A DNA stretch of 34,415 nucleotides from Acidobacteriota bacterium (GCA_003222895.1 QHXI01000088.1:1-34415), one strand, 5' to 3'. Shown: positions 21,822 through 30,581, numbered from the stretch's first letter. Notes: generated by a model not told the origin, from the letters alone. Program-made: numbers and translations.

Positions 21822-22915
21822 GAGGGCCGCGGAGGTTACCCCCGATACTTTCACGCGGCGTTCTCTTCGCCGCAATCGCTATGCTTTTTTTCATCGCGGC
21901 TTCGCGGCTACCGACGCACTCTCAATCAGGCCGGCAAAAGGGCCCAGCGCCTTCACCCACGCCAAAAAACTCTCGGTCTCGGCAGGCATCGAAATTACCG
22001 CCCCCGCCCCTGATGATTAAACCAGCGACGGGCCAGTCAAATACAAACGACAACTCTACGGAGGCGGGCGACGAGGTAGTGCGCGTTACGTCGCATCTGG
22101 TCCCGGTGCCGACCACGGTCGTTGACACTCGCGGGGTTGCGATCATGAATCTGCGGCTCGAAGATTTCGAACTCTCTGTTGACGGACAGCCGAAACCGAT
22201 CAGCGACATCGCGCGCGCAGAATCGCCGGTACGCATGGCGATGTTGTTCGATAACAGCGGCAGCCTGGATGCATCGCGTGACTTTGAGAAACGCGCCGCC
22301 GTGCGCTTCTTTCGCAACGTAATGAGGCCTGCAGATCAGGCTGCAATTTATTCCGTGTCCACCAACATCGAACTGTCGCAACCAATGACCAGCAACGTGG
22401 CGCTCCTCGAACAAACGATCCAATCGTTCGCAAAACCTGAGGGTGCAACCTCGCTCTACGATGGGATTTTCATGGCGCTGACTTACGTGAAACCATTTCC
22501 TGGTCGGCGGGTGATTGTCATCGTTTCAGATGGCAGGGATACAACCAGCCGATACGATCACGATTTCGAAGCAACTCTGCAGAGACTCTCGGCTGACGAA
22601 TGCCAGGTCTACGTGGTGCAGACTGGTGTCTATGACAACGCGAACGTGCGCGATCTTGCGGCCGAACGGCGCATGCAGGAGTTCGCTGCGCAGACTGGCG
22701 GCGCCGCTTATATTCCGAAGAGCGTCGACGATCTCGACAACGCCTTCGCGCAAATCTCAGCCGATCTCGCGCAGCAATACATCCTCAGTTACTACCCTGC
22801 ATCCGATAAGCGCGACGGCAAGTATCACCTGATCAGCGTGCGCGTGAAGCCGCAGCCAAATGCACGTGTGCGATCAAGAAAAGGATTTCTAGTCAAGGTT
22901 TCTGATCGCGCTTAG
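21818..22915 (+). CDS. Exported VWA-domain protein (acidobacterial VWFA-related)
   Basis: A 365-residue protein. The start is GTG at 21818 overlapping the trmFO stop (GTGA), followed by a basic N-terminus and a hydrophobic segment (GVLFAAIAMLFFIAASRL), that is, a signal peptide or anchor. A Pro/Ser-rich linker leads to a conserved entry strand (VPTTVVDTRGVAIMNLRLEDFELSVDG) and a von Willebrand A domain with MIDAS DNSGS (D145, S147, S149), a distal Thr in GATSLYDG and SDGRDTTSR. The domain ends near ILSYYP. This matches the large VWFA-related family of Acidobacteriota, whose role is unknown but presumably adhesive or protein binding with a metal ion outside the cytoplasm. Confidence 0.88.
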   Translation: MRGPRRLPPILSRGVLFAAIAMLFFIAASRLPTHSQSGRQKGPAPSPTPKNSRSRQASKLPPPPLMIKPATGQSNTNDNSTEAGDEVVRVTSHLVPVPTTVVDTRGVAIMNLRLEDFELSVDGQPKPISDIARAESPVRMAMLFDNSGSLDASRDFEKRAAVRFFRNVMRPADQAAIYSVSTNIELSQPMTSNVALLEQTIQSFAKPEGATSLYDGIFMALTYVKPFPGRRVIVIVSDGRDTTSRYDHDFEATLQRLSADECQVYVVQTGVYDNANVRDLAAERRMQEFAAQTGGAAYIPKSVDDLDNAFAQISADLAQQYILSYYPASDKRDGKYHLISVRVKPQPNARVRSRKGFLVKVSDRA

Positions 22916-22957
22916 CGAATCTGTTTGGGACACGTGTGATATCATAATTCCGACACG

Positions 22958-23113
22958 ATGAGTAAGGTACTGAAAAAAGTTAAGATTGAGCGACCGAAGC
23001 GAGCAAAGCTCACGCGCGAGGAAGTCATCAAGCGGATGAAGTCGTTTCCCAAGCGTAGGGAGAAATTCATTGCTGCTATCCGAGAAAGTACGGATCGAGG
23101 TCTTCATTCCTGA
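22958..23113 (+). CDS. 51-residue basic small protein, first of an overlapping pair
   Basis: A short frame from ATG 22958 to TGA 23113, starting MSKVLKKVKIERPKRAKLT. It is strongly basic, with a predicted helix REEVIKRMKSFPKRREKFIAA. It overlaps the following gene by 44 bases in another frame, which suggests coupled translation. Shape and placement resemble a small DNA-binding or antitoxin-like partner, but I recognise no known antitoxin fold. No clear ribosome-binding site is visible. Confidence 0.55.
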   Translation: MSKVLKKVKIERPKRAKLTREEVIKRMKSFPKRREKFIAAIRESTDRGLHS

Positions 23114-23402
23114 TCTTCCTGATCCTGCTTACGTCAAACTCCCCACTCAACTGCAAACTGAGGTGAGCTACGCCTTTGGAGGTTGCACTGTCGTTTCCGC
23201 TTCGGGAACCTTCCTGTCCGCGAGTGGCATTATTCTGCCGGACAAAATCAGCATTCTCTTTACGGACATACCGTTGAATCTGAAAAAGGACAGGCTCCTA
23301 ATCGGCCAATACACCGAAAGGATCAGAAGCGTTGCGCGCGAAGCTTTACAAGGTGAGGAAACAATTCTGGTCAGCGCCTACACAGTCTTTCATGATGAGT
23401 AG
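23070..23402 (+). CDS. Conserved-looking hypothetical protein, second of an overlapping pair
   Basis: A 110-residue protein with TTG start at 23070 (LLLSEKVRIEVFIPDLPD). It has an alternating strand-helix pattern: a strand VRIEVFIP, a helix QLQTEVSYAFGGCTVV, a strand ISILFTDIPL, a helix QYTERIRSVAREAL and a last strand ETILVSAYTVFHDE. That ferredoxin-like order and the GGCTVV turn resemble small proteins of unknown function seen beside regulators in cyanobacteria; this is recalled, not tested. It starts within the 51-residue gene and xerC begins 11 bases after it. The first residues may be wrong; a later in-frame GTG near 23088 would also work. Confidence 0.65.
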   Translation: MLLSEKVRIEVFIPDLPDPAYVKLPTQLQTEVSYAFGGCTVVSASGTFLSASGIILPDKISILFTDIPLNLKKDRLLIGQYTERIRSVAREALQGEETILVSAYTVFHDE

Positions 23403-23413
23403 CTCTGTAAGCC

Positions 23414-24331
23414 ATGCTAGATCAGCTTCTCAACCAATTTCTCGATCACTTGCGCTATGAGCGCAACGTTAGCGCGCATACCGTGCGGAATTATGAGAGT
23501 GATCTGCGTCAATTCTTTGAGTACATCGCGCCCGCTGACGATGGAAAGCACCGTAGTCCGCCAATAAGCCAAATCGATCACCTCACGATCCGCGAATGGC
23601 TTTCGACGCTTCACTCTGATCACAAAAAGAAAACTTCGATCGCGCGTAAGCTCGCCGCGCTGCGGACGTTTTTTCAATTTCTTGTTCGCGAAGGCATCGT
23701 CGAATCAAACCCGGCGAAGATCGTGGCAACCCCTCGTAAAGAAAAAAAGCTTCCGGTTCATCTTTCAATCGAGGAGGCAATTCGCTTCATTGAAACGCCC
23801 GATCCCGAAACTGAGTTCGGCAAACGCGATCGAGCGATTCTCGAACTGCTTTATGCCACCGGCGTGCGCGTTTCGGAATTGGTAAACATCAATCTGCGTG
23901 ACATCGATTTCAAGAACAAGTTGCTGCGCGTTTTCGGCAAGCGGCGGAAAGAACGCATCGTTCCGTTCGGCGATCCGGCCATGAAAGCATTGCAGGATTA
24001 CTTGAGCGTGCGCGAAGACTTCTTGATGAATGCACCGGCCACAAAGCGCGACGCGCAGCCTTTGATTTTGAATTATCAGGGCACCCGGATGACGACGCGT
24101 TCGGTTGGCCGGCTGGTAGAAAAATATATTCGTCTCTGCGCCGGCATTCATGACATCAGTCCTCACGCGCTGCGCCACTCGTTCGCGACACATCTGCTCG
24201 ATAGTGGGGCCGATCTCCGGGACATACAGGAGCTGCTCGGTCACGCTCGGCTTTCGACGACGCAAATCTATACTCACGTTTCGATGGAAAAGCTGATCGA
24301 GGTTTACGACAAAGCACATCCGAAAGCCTGA
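23414..24331 (+). CDS. xerC: Tyrosine recombinase XerC/XerD type
   Basis: A 305-residue tyrosine recombinase with all catalytic residues: Arg152 (ATGVRVSEL), Lys176 (FGKRRKER), His251 and Arg254 (HALRHSF), His277 (LGHARL) and Tyr286 (TQIYTHV). The N-terminal SAM-like domain ([30 protein letters not shown]) has the arrangement of XerC/XerD, which resolve chromosome dimers at dif with FtsK. The C-terminal end [10 protein letters not shown] matches Xer proteins rather than phage integrases. A single-Xer system or a XerD elsewhere cannot be told apart here. Compare the defective integrase at 31234. Confidence 0.93.
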   Translation: MLDQLLNQFLDHLRYERNVSAHTVRNYESDLRQFFEYIAPADDGKHRSPPISQIDHLTIREWLSTLHSDHKKKTSIARKLAALRTFFQFLVREGIVESNPAKIVATPRKEKKLPVHLSIEEAIRFIETPDPETEFGKRDRAILELLYATGVRVSELVNINLRDIDFKNKLLRVFGKRRKERIVPFGDPAMKALQDYLSVREDFLMNAPATKRDAQPLILNYQGTRMTTRSVGRLVEKYIRLCAGIHDISPHALRHSFATHLLDSGADLRDIQELLGHARLSTTQIYTHVSMEKLIEVYDKAHPKA

Positions 24332-24448
24332 AGCGCCAAATCAATTCCGCCAACAAGGCTGCCAATTCTCACCTTCACCGGTTTTCGCGCGTGCGTTATG
24401 ATTCGACGTGAGAGATCGAGCGTCGCCGGGTAAGCTGCAGCATCTACA

Positions 24449-25912
24449 ATGAACGGAAGACTCGCCCAGAATCCCCTCGCTGAACTTGTTCGCGAAGTCG
24501 TGAATGCTGAACTGTCGGGCGTGCTTCGTCTGTCAAGAGAACGCGCCAGGGTCGTCGCCTACTTCGACGCCGGCCAATTGGTCTTCGCCGCGTCGAATCT
24601 GCGACCGCATCGACTGCGCGAAGTTCTGAAGCGAAGCGGATTCCCTGCCGAGCAATTGGTGCAGGCGCAAAAGACGAATACGGACGCGGACGCGGCTGCA
24701 GCACTGGTAAATGCCGGTGTGCTTACGCAACAGTCGCTACAAAAATTTCGCTGTGCTCAAGCCGCGGACGTGATGCGTACAGCGCTGCTTTGGACTGATG
24801 GCGAATGGTCGTTCGATTCACGCTTCACGGTTACAAACGAGAGTCGCGTGGAAGTTGATGTTAGCCGGCTGTTGCGCGAATCCGCCCGGCACCTGCCTCT
24901 GCTTTTCATCAAATCCCGCTTTGGGAGCACGACAGAGGTTTTCTCGATCGACGCAAGCAAAGAGATTCCGAACCTTTCGCCAATCGAAGAGTTCATCGTT
25001 TCCCGCACACGTCTCGCGCCCACCGCAATTCACTTGCCCGATCTAATCGGCAACGGGTTGCCTGAGGAGGAAGGACTGCGAAGCGTCTATGCGCTATCGC
25101 TCGCCGGGCTGCTGCAGCGCAGCGAATGGCCCACAGCATTCCATGCCGAGCAACTGGCCGGACTGAAACGTGTGAGACCTCGGTCGGAATCGGGATTAGA
25201 AGAAGGGCCGGCTGAGACTCGAGACAAGGTCGGTGACGTCGAGTCTTTTCTGGCGCGTATGGATTCAGCGAAAGATCACTACGAAGTTCTCGACGTGTCC
25301 CGCAGCGCGACCCTTCCGCAAATCAAGGCCACGTATCATTTGCTGGCGCGCCATTTTCATCCTGACCGTTTTCATCAAGAGACGCCCGAGCTGCGCAATC
25401 GGATCGAAGATGCCTTCGTACGCGTTGCACACGCATACGAGATTCTGAACGATCCGATGCGGCGCGCCGAGTACGATCAAAAACAAGTCTCGAAACTGAA
25501 AACTGAAAACGATAGGAAGGCAACCGTTGCGGATGAGCCGGTAATTCAACCGCGCGCGAATGCCGGCAACAGTTTTCGGCAAGGCATGGAAGCGTTGCAG
25601 CGAAAAGAATACGACGACGCGCTCCGTTTTCTTGCGGAAGCGGCTATACTCGAACCGCGGCAAGCTCGCTACCGCGCGCATTACGGTTACGCGCTAATGA
25701 ATCGGCCGAAAGCCAGGCGCGCCGCAGAAAACGAATTGCTCGCCGCGCTCGCGCTCGAACCGAACAACGCAAAGTTTCGGGTAATGTTGGCGGAAATTTA
25801 TCAAAGCGGCGGCATGCGTCGTCGCGCTGAAAGCGAAGCAGCGCGGGCATTGATGCTCGATCCGAAGAACGAGAAAGCGCGCGCGCTGTTAGAGAGCTTG
25901 CGAAAGAAATAG
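24449..25912 (+). CDS. DUF4388 - J-domain - TPR protein
   Basis: A 487-residue protein. Residues 1-125 form a DUF4388-like domain (ELSGVLRLSRERARVVAYFDAGQLVFAAS), which is typical of Myxococcota and Acidobacteriota signalling proteins. Residues 276-345 are a J-domain with the HPD triad at 304-306 (HYEVLDVSRSATLPQIKATYH, then AYEILNDPMRRAEYD), so it should stimulate an Hsp70 (DnaK). Residues about 370-485 are three TPR units. No zinc-finger or client-binding DnaJ domains are present, so it is a class III J-protein. It may link DnaK to a polarity or gliding-type complex; the MglA fusion elsewhere in the window makes that attractive but unproven. Confidence 0.87.
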   Translation: MNGRLAQNPLAELVREVVNAELSGVLRLSRERARVVAYFDAGQLVFAASNLRPHRLREVLKRSGFPAEQLVQAQKTNTDADAAAALVNAGVLTQQSLQKFRCAQAADVMRTALLWTDGEWSFDSRFTVTNESRVEVDVSRLLRESARHLPLLFIKSRFGSTTEVFSIDASKEIPNLSPIEEFIVSRTRLAPTAIHLPDLIGNGLPEEEGLRSVYALSLAGLLQRSEWPTAFHAEQLAGLKRVRPRSESGLEEGPAETRDKVGDVESFLARMDSAKDHYEVLDVSRSATLPQIKATYHLLARHFHPDRFHQETPELRNRIEDAFVRVAHAYEILNDPMRRAEYDQKQVSKLKTENDRKATVADEPVIQPRANAGNSFRQGMEALQRKEYDDALRFLAEAAILEPRQARYRAHYGYALMNRPKARRAAENELLAALALEPNNAKFRVMLAEIYQSGGMRRRAESEAARALMLDPKNEKARALLESLRKK

Positions 25913-25935
25913 GACCTCAAACACACTGTCAATTC

Positions 25936-26625
25936 ATGCCGCCAATTGAATCAATCGACAGCAATCAGTCGGACGCCATCGAGGTTTTTAAGAGCCTAAG
26001 CGCAAGCGCCGACGAGTTCGAAGAGTACGCGAATCCGCATGCGGCGCGCATCGCCGCGATTGCCGACCAACTCGCGAAGTCATTTCACCTCGGGGCGCGC
26101 GATCGTTTTTCTCTTCGCGTCGCTGCCCTGGCCCACGACTTGGGCGAGATAGTAATGAATCGCGATTACATTCGACGACCTGGCGCGTTGAGCGACGACG
26201 AGCGGATCGATCTTGCGCGACATCCTCTGCTAAGCGAGCGCGAGGCGGCCGATTCCGGCGCCGATCGCGGCGCGCAGTTGTTGGTTCGTTGGCATCATGA
26301 ATGGTGGAACGGAAATGGTTATCCCGACGGGCTGCGTTTTGAACAGATCCCCTTGGGCGCGCGGATTCTGCGGGTAGCCGATGCGTATGCTTCGCTGACT
26401 GATGCGCGGCCGTTTCGCAAAGCTTATTCAGAGCAACAGGCGCGCGCGCATCTGCTCGAGTGGACGGGGCTGGAATTCGATCCGCGGGTCGTGAAGTCTC
26501 TGCTCGCGCTCGATCCTTTCAAGGAGCTAAAGGGCTACGCGCAAGAGCCCGAGCCGCCGCCGGACTTGAATGTGCTCGCGGACGAGATCATGGAACGTGT
26601 GCAGCACTTGGGAGAGCAAGTTTAG
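25936..26625 (+). CDS. HD-GYP-type metal-dependent phosphohydrolase
   Basis: A 229-residue stand-alone HD-GYP-like domain. Metal and signature residues: His35 (NPHAARIA), His67-Asp68 (AHDLGEI, where HD-GYP usually has HDxGK, so Lys is replaced by Glu), His96 (RHPLLSE), His120-His121, and GNGYPDGL at 126-133 for the GYP motif, then ILRVADAYASLTDARPFR. Such proteins hydrolyse cyclic di-GMP. The K-to-E change may alter activity. No receiver or sensor domain is attached; the partner gene starts at the next codon overlap (TAGTG), pointing to joint function. Confidence 0.85.
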   Translation: MPPIESIDSNQSDAIEVFKSLSASADEFEEYANPHAARIAAIADQLAKSFHLGARDRFSLRVAALAHDLGEIVMNRDYIRRPGALSDDERIDLARHPLLSEREAADSGADRGAQLLVRWHHEWWNGNGYPDGLRFEQIPLGARILRVADAYASLTDARPFRKAYSEQQARAHLLEWTGLEFDPRVVKSLLALDPFKELKGYAQEPEPPPDLNVLADEIMERVQHLGEQV

Positions 26626-27578
26626 TGCAAACTCAAACCACGCTCAACGCCGGAAATATTGGCTGGCTCGGATTCGAGCTGGGCGTGCTTCGTCGTTTGA
26701 AGTTTCGTTCGGTCGCACTGCCACTGGCGGGCGAACCCACTCTCGGGCATTACCTGAAGCGCTGGGAAGCGCGCGTCGCTGCGAATGATCCGGCGCAATG
26801 GGCCTGGATCAAATCTCAGGCCTTCATTGAAAACAATGGCGAGACACTGACTGAAGATGACGTCAGCCTCGTGCTCGACGACTCCTATGTTCCGCGCAAC
26901 TATTTCCGCAATCCGACACTGCTGACATGGTTCAATGAAACGGATGCGTGGTGGTTCGACAACGTGCGCGCGAATGCCGATCGCTTATCGTCGCCTTATA
27001 AACGAGCACTGGCGTTAGCCTTGGGTATGTCTGTCGGCGACTACGTTTTTTCTTTCAACCTCGACACGCGCGACTTGCGACAGCCGCTCTCGTTGTCAAA
27101 TGTCTTTCGTCGGATTTGGCACACGTCGATGCCGCCGGTAAACAATTTCAGAAGGAACACCAGCGCGAATAAATCAGCGCGCGCGTTTCTCGCTGAGACC
27201 CAGGAAACCGATTTGATGTTTCTGCGTCTGCCGCGGCCGACACGATCGAGCGACAGCCGCAACACGCGCGTGCTGACCTGGCGCGAAGAATGGATGCGTC
27301 AATCGAAAGGGTTCTGGAGCGAACTGGCGAAAGAGCGAAACGGAAAACTCGATTCCTACGTTGAGACGAAAGAGCAGTACCTCAGCATGATCGCGGATCT
27401 ATTGCAAACCGCGGCGCATCTTCCGATGTGGGCCATCGAAGCGGTCAGCGATGGTTTTGTTTCGACCGATGAGTTGGTTGAATGTGTCGGCGATGCGCGC
27501 AAGATCGAAGCGATCTACACCAAAGATTTCTCTGAACTGCTGGGAATCCAGGCGGTGATTATCACGGCTGGCGGATAG
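26625..27578 (+). CDS. Catalytically degenerate D12-class adenine methyltransferase homologue
   Basis: A 317-residue protein starting at GTG 26625, which shares one base with the HD-GYP stop (TAGTG); GGGAG at 26610-26614 precedes it. It keeps the D12 (Dam/MboII-type) layout: KxxVxANDP-like ARVAANDPAQ, AFIENNGETLTEDDV, FDNVRANADRLSSPYKRALALALG, and an ETDLMFLRLP strand. The AdoMet loop FxGxG is LAGEP here and the catalytic DPPY is replaced by LRLPRP, so methylation of DNA is unlikely. It may bind DNA or AdoMet as a regulator, together with HD-GYP. The relation to D12 is judged by eye. Confidence 0.6.
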   Translation: MQTQTTLNAGNIGWLGFELGVLRRLKFRSVALPLAGEPTLGHYLKRWEARVAANDPAQWAWIKSQAFIENNGETLTEDDVSLVLDDSYVPRNYFRNPTLLTWFNETDAWWFDNVRANADRLSSPYKRALALALGMSVGDYVFSFNLDTRDLRQPLSLSNVFRRIWHTSMPPVNNFRRNTSANKSARAFLAETQETDLMFLRLPRPTRSSDSRNTRVLTWREEWMRQSKGFWSELAKERNGKLDSYVETKEQYLSMIADLLQTAAHLPMWAIEAVSDGFVSTDELVECVGDARKIEAIYTKDFSELLGIQAVIITAGG

Positions 27579-27600
27579 CGCTTTAGCGCAACTTGCCACC

Positions 27601-27909
27601 CTAAGCCCCGCGATTCTGTGCGCGGCTCGCGCTGAAGCAATTTCCACAGAGCACCGGCCGGCCCGGTTGTGGCTTGAAGGGCACGCTGTCAGTCTTGCCG
27701 CATTGATCGCACACGATCTCGAAACGTTCGCGATCGCCGCCGCCGCCTCCTCCCTGCTTCGCACTACCAAAGTTCGCTCGGCGTGCATCGCGACAAGGTT
27801 TGCAGCGTTTGGGATGACTCAGTCCGCGCTCGCGATAGTAATCCTGTTCTCGTTCAGTAAACGGGAAGCTGTTGCCGCACTCGGCGCAATTGATTTCCAG
27901 ATCTGGCAT
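27601..27909 (-). CDS. Zinc-ribbon protein with CxxC-x17-CxxC domain
   Basis: A 102-residue protein with two zinc ribbons. The N-terminal one is INCAECGNSFPFTEREQDYY ending in CKPCRDAR (zf-trcl-like, PF13451). A glycine linker leads to the second, where Cys-Asp-Gln-Cys is followed by exactly 17 residues and then Cys-Gly-Asn-Cys, the CxxC-x17-CxxC family. ATG 27909 is chosen because GGGAG lies 7 bases before it; an upstream start at 27933 would run through that site. Such proteins are small, cytoplasmic and uncharacterised; nucleic acid or protein binding is likely. It is the last of three minus-strand genes. Confidence 0.88.
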   Translation of the reverse strand: MPDLEINCAECGNSFPFTEREQDYYRERGLSHPKRCKPCRDARRANFGSAKQGGGGGGDRERFEIVCDQCGKTDSVPFKPQPGRPVLCGNCFSASRAQNRGA

Positions 27910-28035
27910 AACTATCTCCCGAGGTAAAACCAATTCTGAGGGTGTTCCGGTTTCTGGTGTGGCAGTTTACCGCACTGCTCGAAGCGTGTACAGGAATTTG
28001 AACCGCGGTGGAAGTTGCGGAATTGAAATGCTCGG

Positions 28036-28977
28036 TTACGCTTGAAGCGCGCGCACATGCGCTCTCACCGTTTCGCCGAGTGTATCGAGGTTGTATCCAC
28101 CCTCCATGCAAGAGATGACGCGGCCGCGGCAGCTTTCATCGGCCCACTCCTTCACGACGTGAGTCATCCGCACAAAGTCTTCGTCACTCAAGAGCAATTG
28201 ACCAAGCGGATCGCCTTTGTGCGCATCGAATCCTGCCGAGATGATGATCAAATCAGGAACGAACCTTGAAGCGATCTCTTCAATCGCTGAATCGAACGCG
28301 CGACGCTGATCGTTTGTCGGCGTCAAGGCTCTGAGCGGCACGTTGACAGTGTAGCCACGGCCTCTTCCCTGACCGGTCTCACCGCGCGAACCGGTCCCCG
28401 GAAACCACGGATACTGATGCATCGAAAAATAAAAAACTGACGGGTCGTCGTAGAAAATTCCCTGCGTGCCGTTTCCGTGATGCACGTCCCAATCAAGAAT
28501 CGCCACGCGATCGATTTCTTTGTATTGCTTTTGCGCGTAACGCGCGGCGACTCCGACGTTGTTGAAGAGGCAGAAGCCCATCGCCCGGTCGGGCGTGGCG
28601 TGATGACCGGGAGGCCGCACCGGCACGAAAGCATTCTTCGCCGAGCCTTCGATCACTGCATCAATCGCGCGACAGGCGGCGCCGGCGCCGCGTAAAGCTG
28701 CTTCGAACGAGGCCCCTGACACCATCGTGTCCGCGTCGAGATAGCCGCGTCCTTCACGGACAGCTTCTTCAGCGTGCTTGTAAGGCTGTGGGGTGTGACA
28801 CGCCTGAATGTCGCTGCGTCGAGCCTCGTCGGCTTCGATCTCAGCCACGTCTTTCCATAATTCTTCATCGCCGCGCAGCGCATCGATGACCGTCGCGTAA
28901 CGCTCGGGCCGCTCCGGATGCTGAGGGCCCGTGTCGTGCTTCTCGAAAACTGGATGATGAACTATTGCGGTAGGCAT
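28036..28977 (-). CDS. Histone deacetylase-like amidohydrolase (class II, acetoin utilization family)
   Basis: A 313-residue zinc amidohydrolase of the histone deacetylase superfamily. Active-site parts are the opening HPERPERYATV, RPPGHHATPDRAMGFCLFNNV with the tandem histidines, the zinc ligands in ILDWDVHHGNGTQ and SAGFDAHKGDPLGQL, and the catalytic-type tyrosine in MEGGYNLDTL. Members deacetylate acetyl-lysine proteins, acetylpolyamines or other acylated amines. Length is normal. The genome also encodes a histone-like tail protein (9053) and a GNAT enzyme, but no direct link is shown. A repeat pair separates it from the TPR gene upstream. Confidence 0.94.
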   Translation of the reverse strand: MPTAIVHHPVFEKHDTGPQHPERPERYATVIDALRGDEELWKDVAEIEADEARRSDIQACHTPQPYKHAEEAVREGRGYLDADTMVSGASFEAALRGAGAACRAIDAVIEGSAKNAFVPVRPPGHHATPDRAMGFCLFNNVGVAARYAQKQYKEIDRVAILDWDVHHGNGTQGIFYDDPSVFYFSMHQYPWFPGTGSRGETGQGRGRGYTVNVPLRALTPTNDQRRAFDSAIEEIASRFVPDLIIISAGFDAHKGDPLGQLLLSDEDFVRMTHVVKEWADESCRGRVISCMEGGYNLDTLGETVRAHVRALQA

Positions 28978-28994
28978 TTGTGTGATTGCCGGCT

Positions 28995-29091
28995 CTCCCT
29001 CTCCCGCTGGGAGAGGGAGTTGGAGGGTGAGGGTTTAGCGCGGGCTACCTTCGGCCCTCCCCTTTGTCGCCTCCCAAAGGGAGGGGAGCCA
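28995..29091. repeat. GC-rich palindromic intergenic repeat (family A, copy 3)
   Basis: A perfect 11-bp stem at 28995-29019 (CTCCCTCTCCC / GGGAGAGGGAG, loop GCT) is followed by GGAGGGTGAGGG, the reverse complement of the arrangement at 3231-3258. A second, imperfect hairpin spans 29056-29091 (CCCTCCCCTTTG / CAAAGGGAGGGG). It lies between the TPR and deacetylase genes. Confidence 0.85.
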
Positions 29092-29093
29092 AC

Positions 29094-30581
29094 TCAATTC
29101 CGCATATTTGCCGGGGCCGCATCATAAAGTTGCTGGGCCTTAGCCGGATCGAGTTGCTTGAGAATCGCATACTGCGACTGAGCGCCCTGTTTATTTTTTT
29201 GTTCGATGAATACAAAACCAAGATACAAGTGCGCAGTCGCATAGTCTCGCTTCAAACCGATCGCGGTACGGAGCGACTCGATCGCTGCCGGCAGTCGATG
29301 CAGTTTGTAGTATGAGAATCCCAACTCTGTATGCGCCTCGACATACTCCGGTTTTAATCGCACAGCCTCACTCAGGTACGTGGCTGCTTCGGCGTAGCGC
29401 GATTGATCGTTGTAAACCCAACCGAGGTTGTAGTGAACGCGCGCGTTGTTTGGCGAAATTTGGATCGCCTGTTCGTAGGGCGCAATAGATTGCTGATACT
29501 GCTTTAGGTCGACGAAGTAAACATCGCCGAGGCCCGTGTAAGCGATTCCATAACCCGGCTTCAAACGGATCGCCGTCTGATACGCAGTAATCGCATCGTT
29601 AGGCGAGTTCAACTTTCGATTCGCGAAACCGAGTTCCGCGTAGGCTTCCGGATAATTTGCCTTCAATGCGATCGCACGGCGGGCGGCGCTGGCGGCATCG
29701 CTGAAACGATTCAACTCGTTGGCGCACCAGGCGAGGTTGTAAAAGGCAGTCGGATTGTCGTCTTTGTACTGGACGCCCTGACGATACGCTTCCATCGCCT
29801 GCTGATACTGCTTTGTCTGATAGTAATAGACGTCACCCAAGCCCACGAGAGCGAGACCATAATCCGGTTTGATGCGAATCGCATTTTGGTAAGCCGCGAT
29901 CGCCTCTTGCGATCGATTCAGTTTGTTGTAAGCGTAGCCCAACTCCTCGTAAGCATCGGCGTAATTTTCTTTAAGCGAAGCCGCCCTTTGCAGCGGCTCA
30001 ACGGCTTGCGCGTACTGGGCCTGATCGTTGTAGATCCAACCGATCTCATAATAAGGCGTCGCGTAATCCGAGCGGAGTTGAATGGCTCGCCTGAAAGCGT
30101 TGAGAGCTTCGCTGTACTGCTTCAGATTACGATATGAGTAACCGAGTTCGTGCTGGACGACTGCATCTGTCGGATCAAGCCGCACGGATTGTTGCAGAGC
30201 TGGGAGCGCCGAATCGTAATCGTCGCGGTCGTTGTAAATCCACCCAATGTGATAGTAGGCGCTGGCGATCGGCTTGAGCGCAACTGCTTTCGTATAGGCG
30301 TCGAGTGCGTCATCATAGTTTTCCGCTTTGAAGAAATCGTCGCCTTGGGCATTGTACTGTTCAGCGGTGACGCCGCGTCGTGCCGGCGCAGTCGTGCGAC
30401 GCGTCGTTGGTGGACGACGCACGGTTCGACGCGCGGGCGTGCTGCGCCCGGAATCTCCGCCACCGACGGCGGCGCCGCCACCTGCTGCGCCCCCGCCGAC
30501 ATCGTGTTGGGCCATCGCCGTACCGGCGGTTAACGAAAACGCTGCGATCAGCGCGAAACGCGTTAGGGAACGAATCATCAT
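29094..30581 (-). CDS. Exported protein with twelve tetratricopeptide repeats
   Basis: A 495-residue protein. Residues 1-25 are a signal peptide (RFALIAAFSLTAGTAMAQ). Residues 26-72 are low-complexity Gly/Ala then Arg/Thr/Pro. From about 73 to the end, twelve consecutive 34-residue TPRs follow. Units 6-8 and 9-11 look like a duplicated three-repeat block (GLGDVYY...KQYQQ, then NLAW/NLGW, then ELGFA/ELGFS), so it grew by internal copying. It should act as a scaffold outside the cytoplasm. A perfect TATAAT at 30648-30643 lies 62 bases before the start, with only a poor -35. Confidence 0.92.
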   Translation of the reverse strand: MMIRSLTRFALIAAFSLTAGTAMAQHDVGGGAAGGGAAVGGGDSGRSTPARRTVRRPPTTRRTTAPARRGVTAEQYNAQGDDFFKAENYDDALDAYTKAVALKPIASAYYHIGWIYNDRDDYDSALPALQQSVRLDPTDAVVQHELGYSYRNLKQYSEALNAFRRAIQLRSDYATPYYEIGWIYNDQAQYAQAVEPLQRAASLKENYADAYEELGYAYNKLNRSQEAIAAYQNAIRIKPDYGLALVGLGDVYYYQTKQYQQAMEAYRQGVQYKDDNPTAFYNLAWCANELNRFSDAASAARRAIALKANYPEAYAELGFANRKLNSPNDAITAYQTAIRLKPGYGIAYTGLGDVYFVDLKQYQQSIAPYEQAIQISPNNARVHYNLGWVYNDQSRYAEAATYLSEAVRLKPEYVEAHTELGFSYYKLHRLPAAIESLRTAIGLKRDYATAHLYLGFVFIEQKNKQGAQSQYAILKQLDPAKAQQLYDAAPANMRN

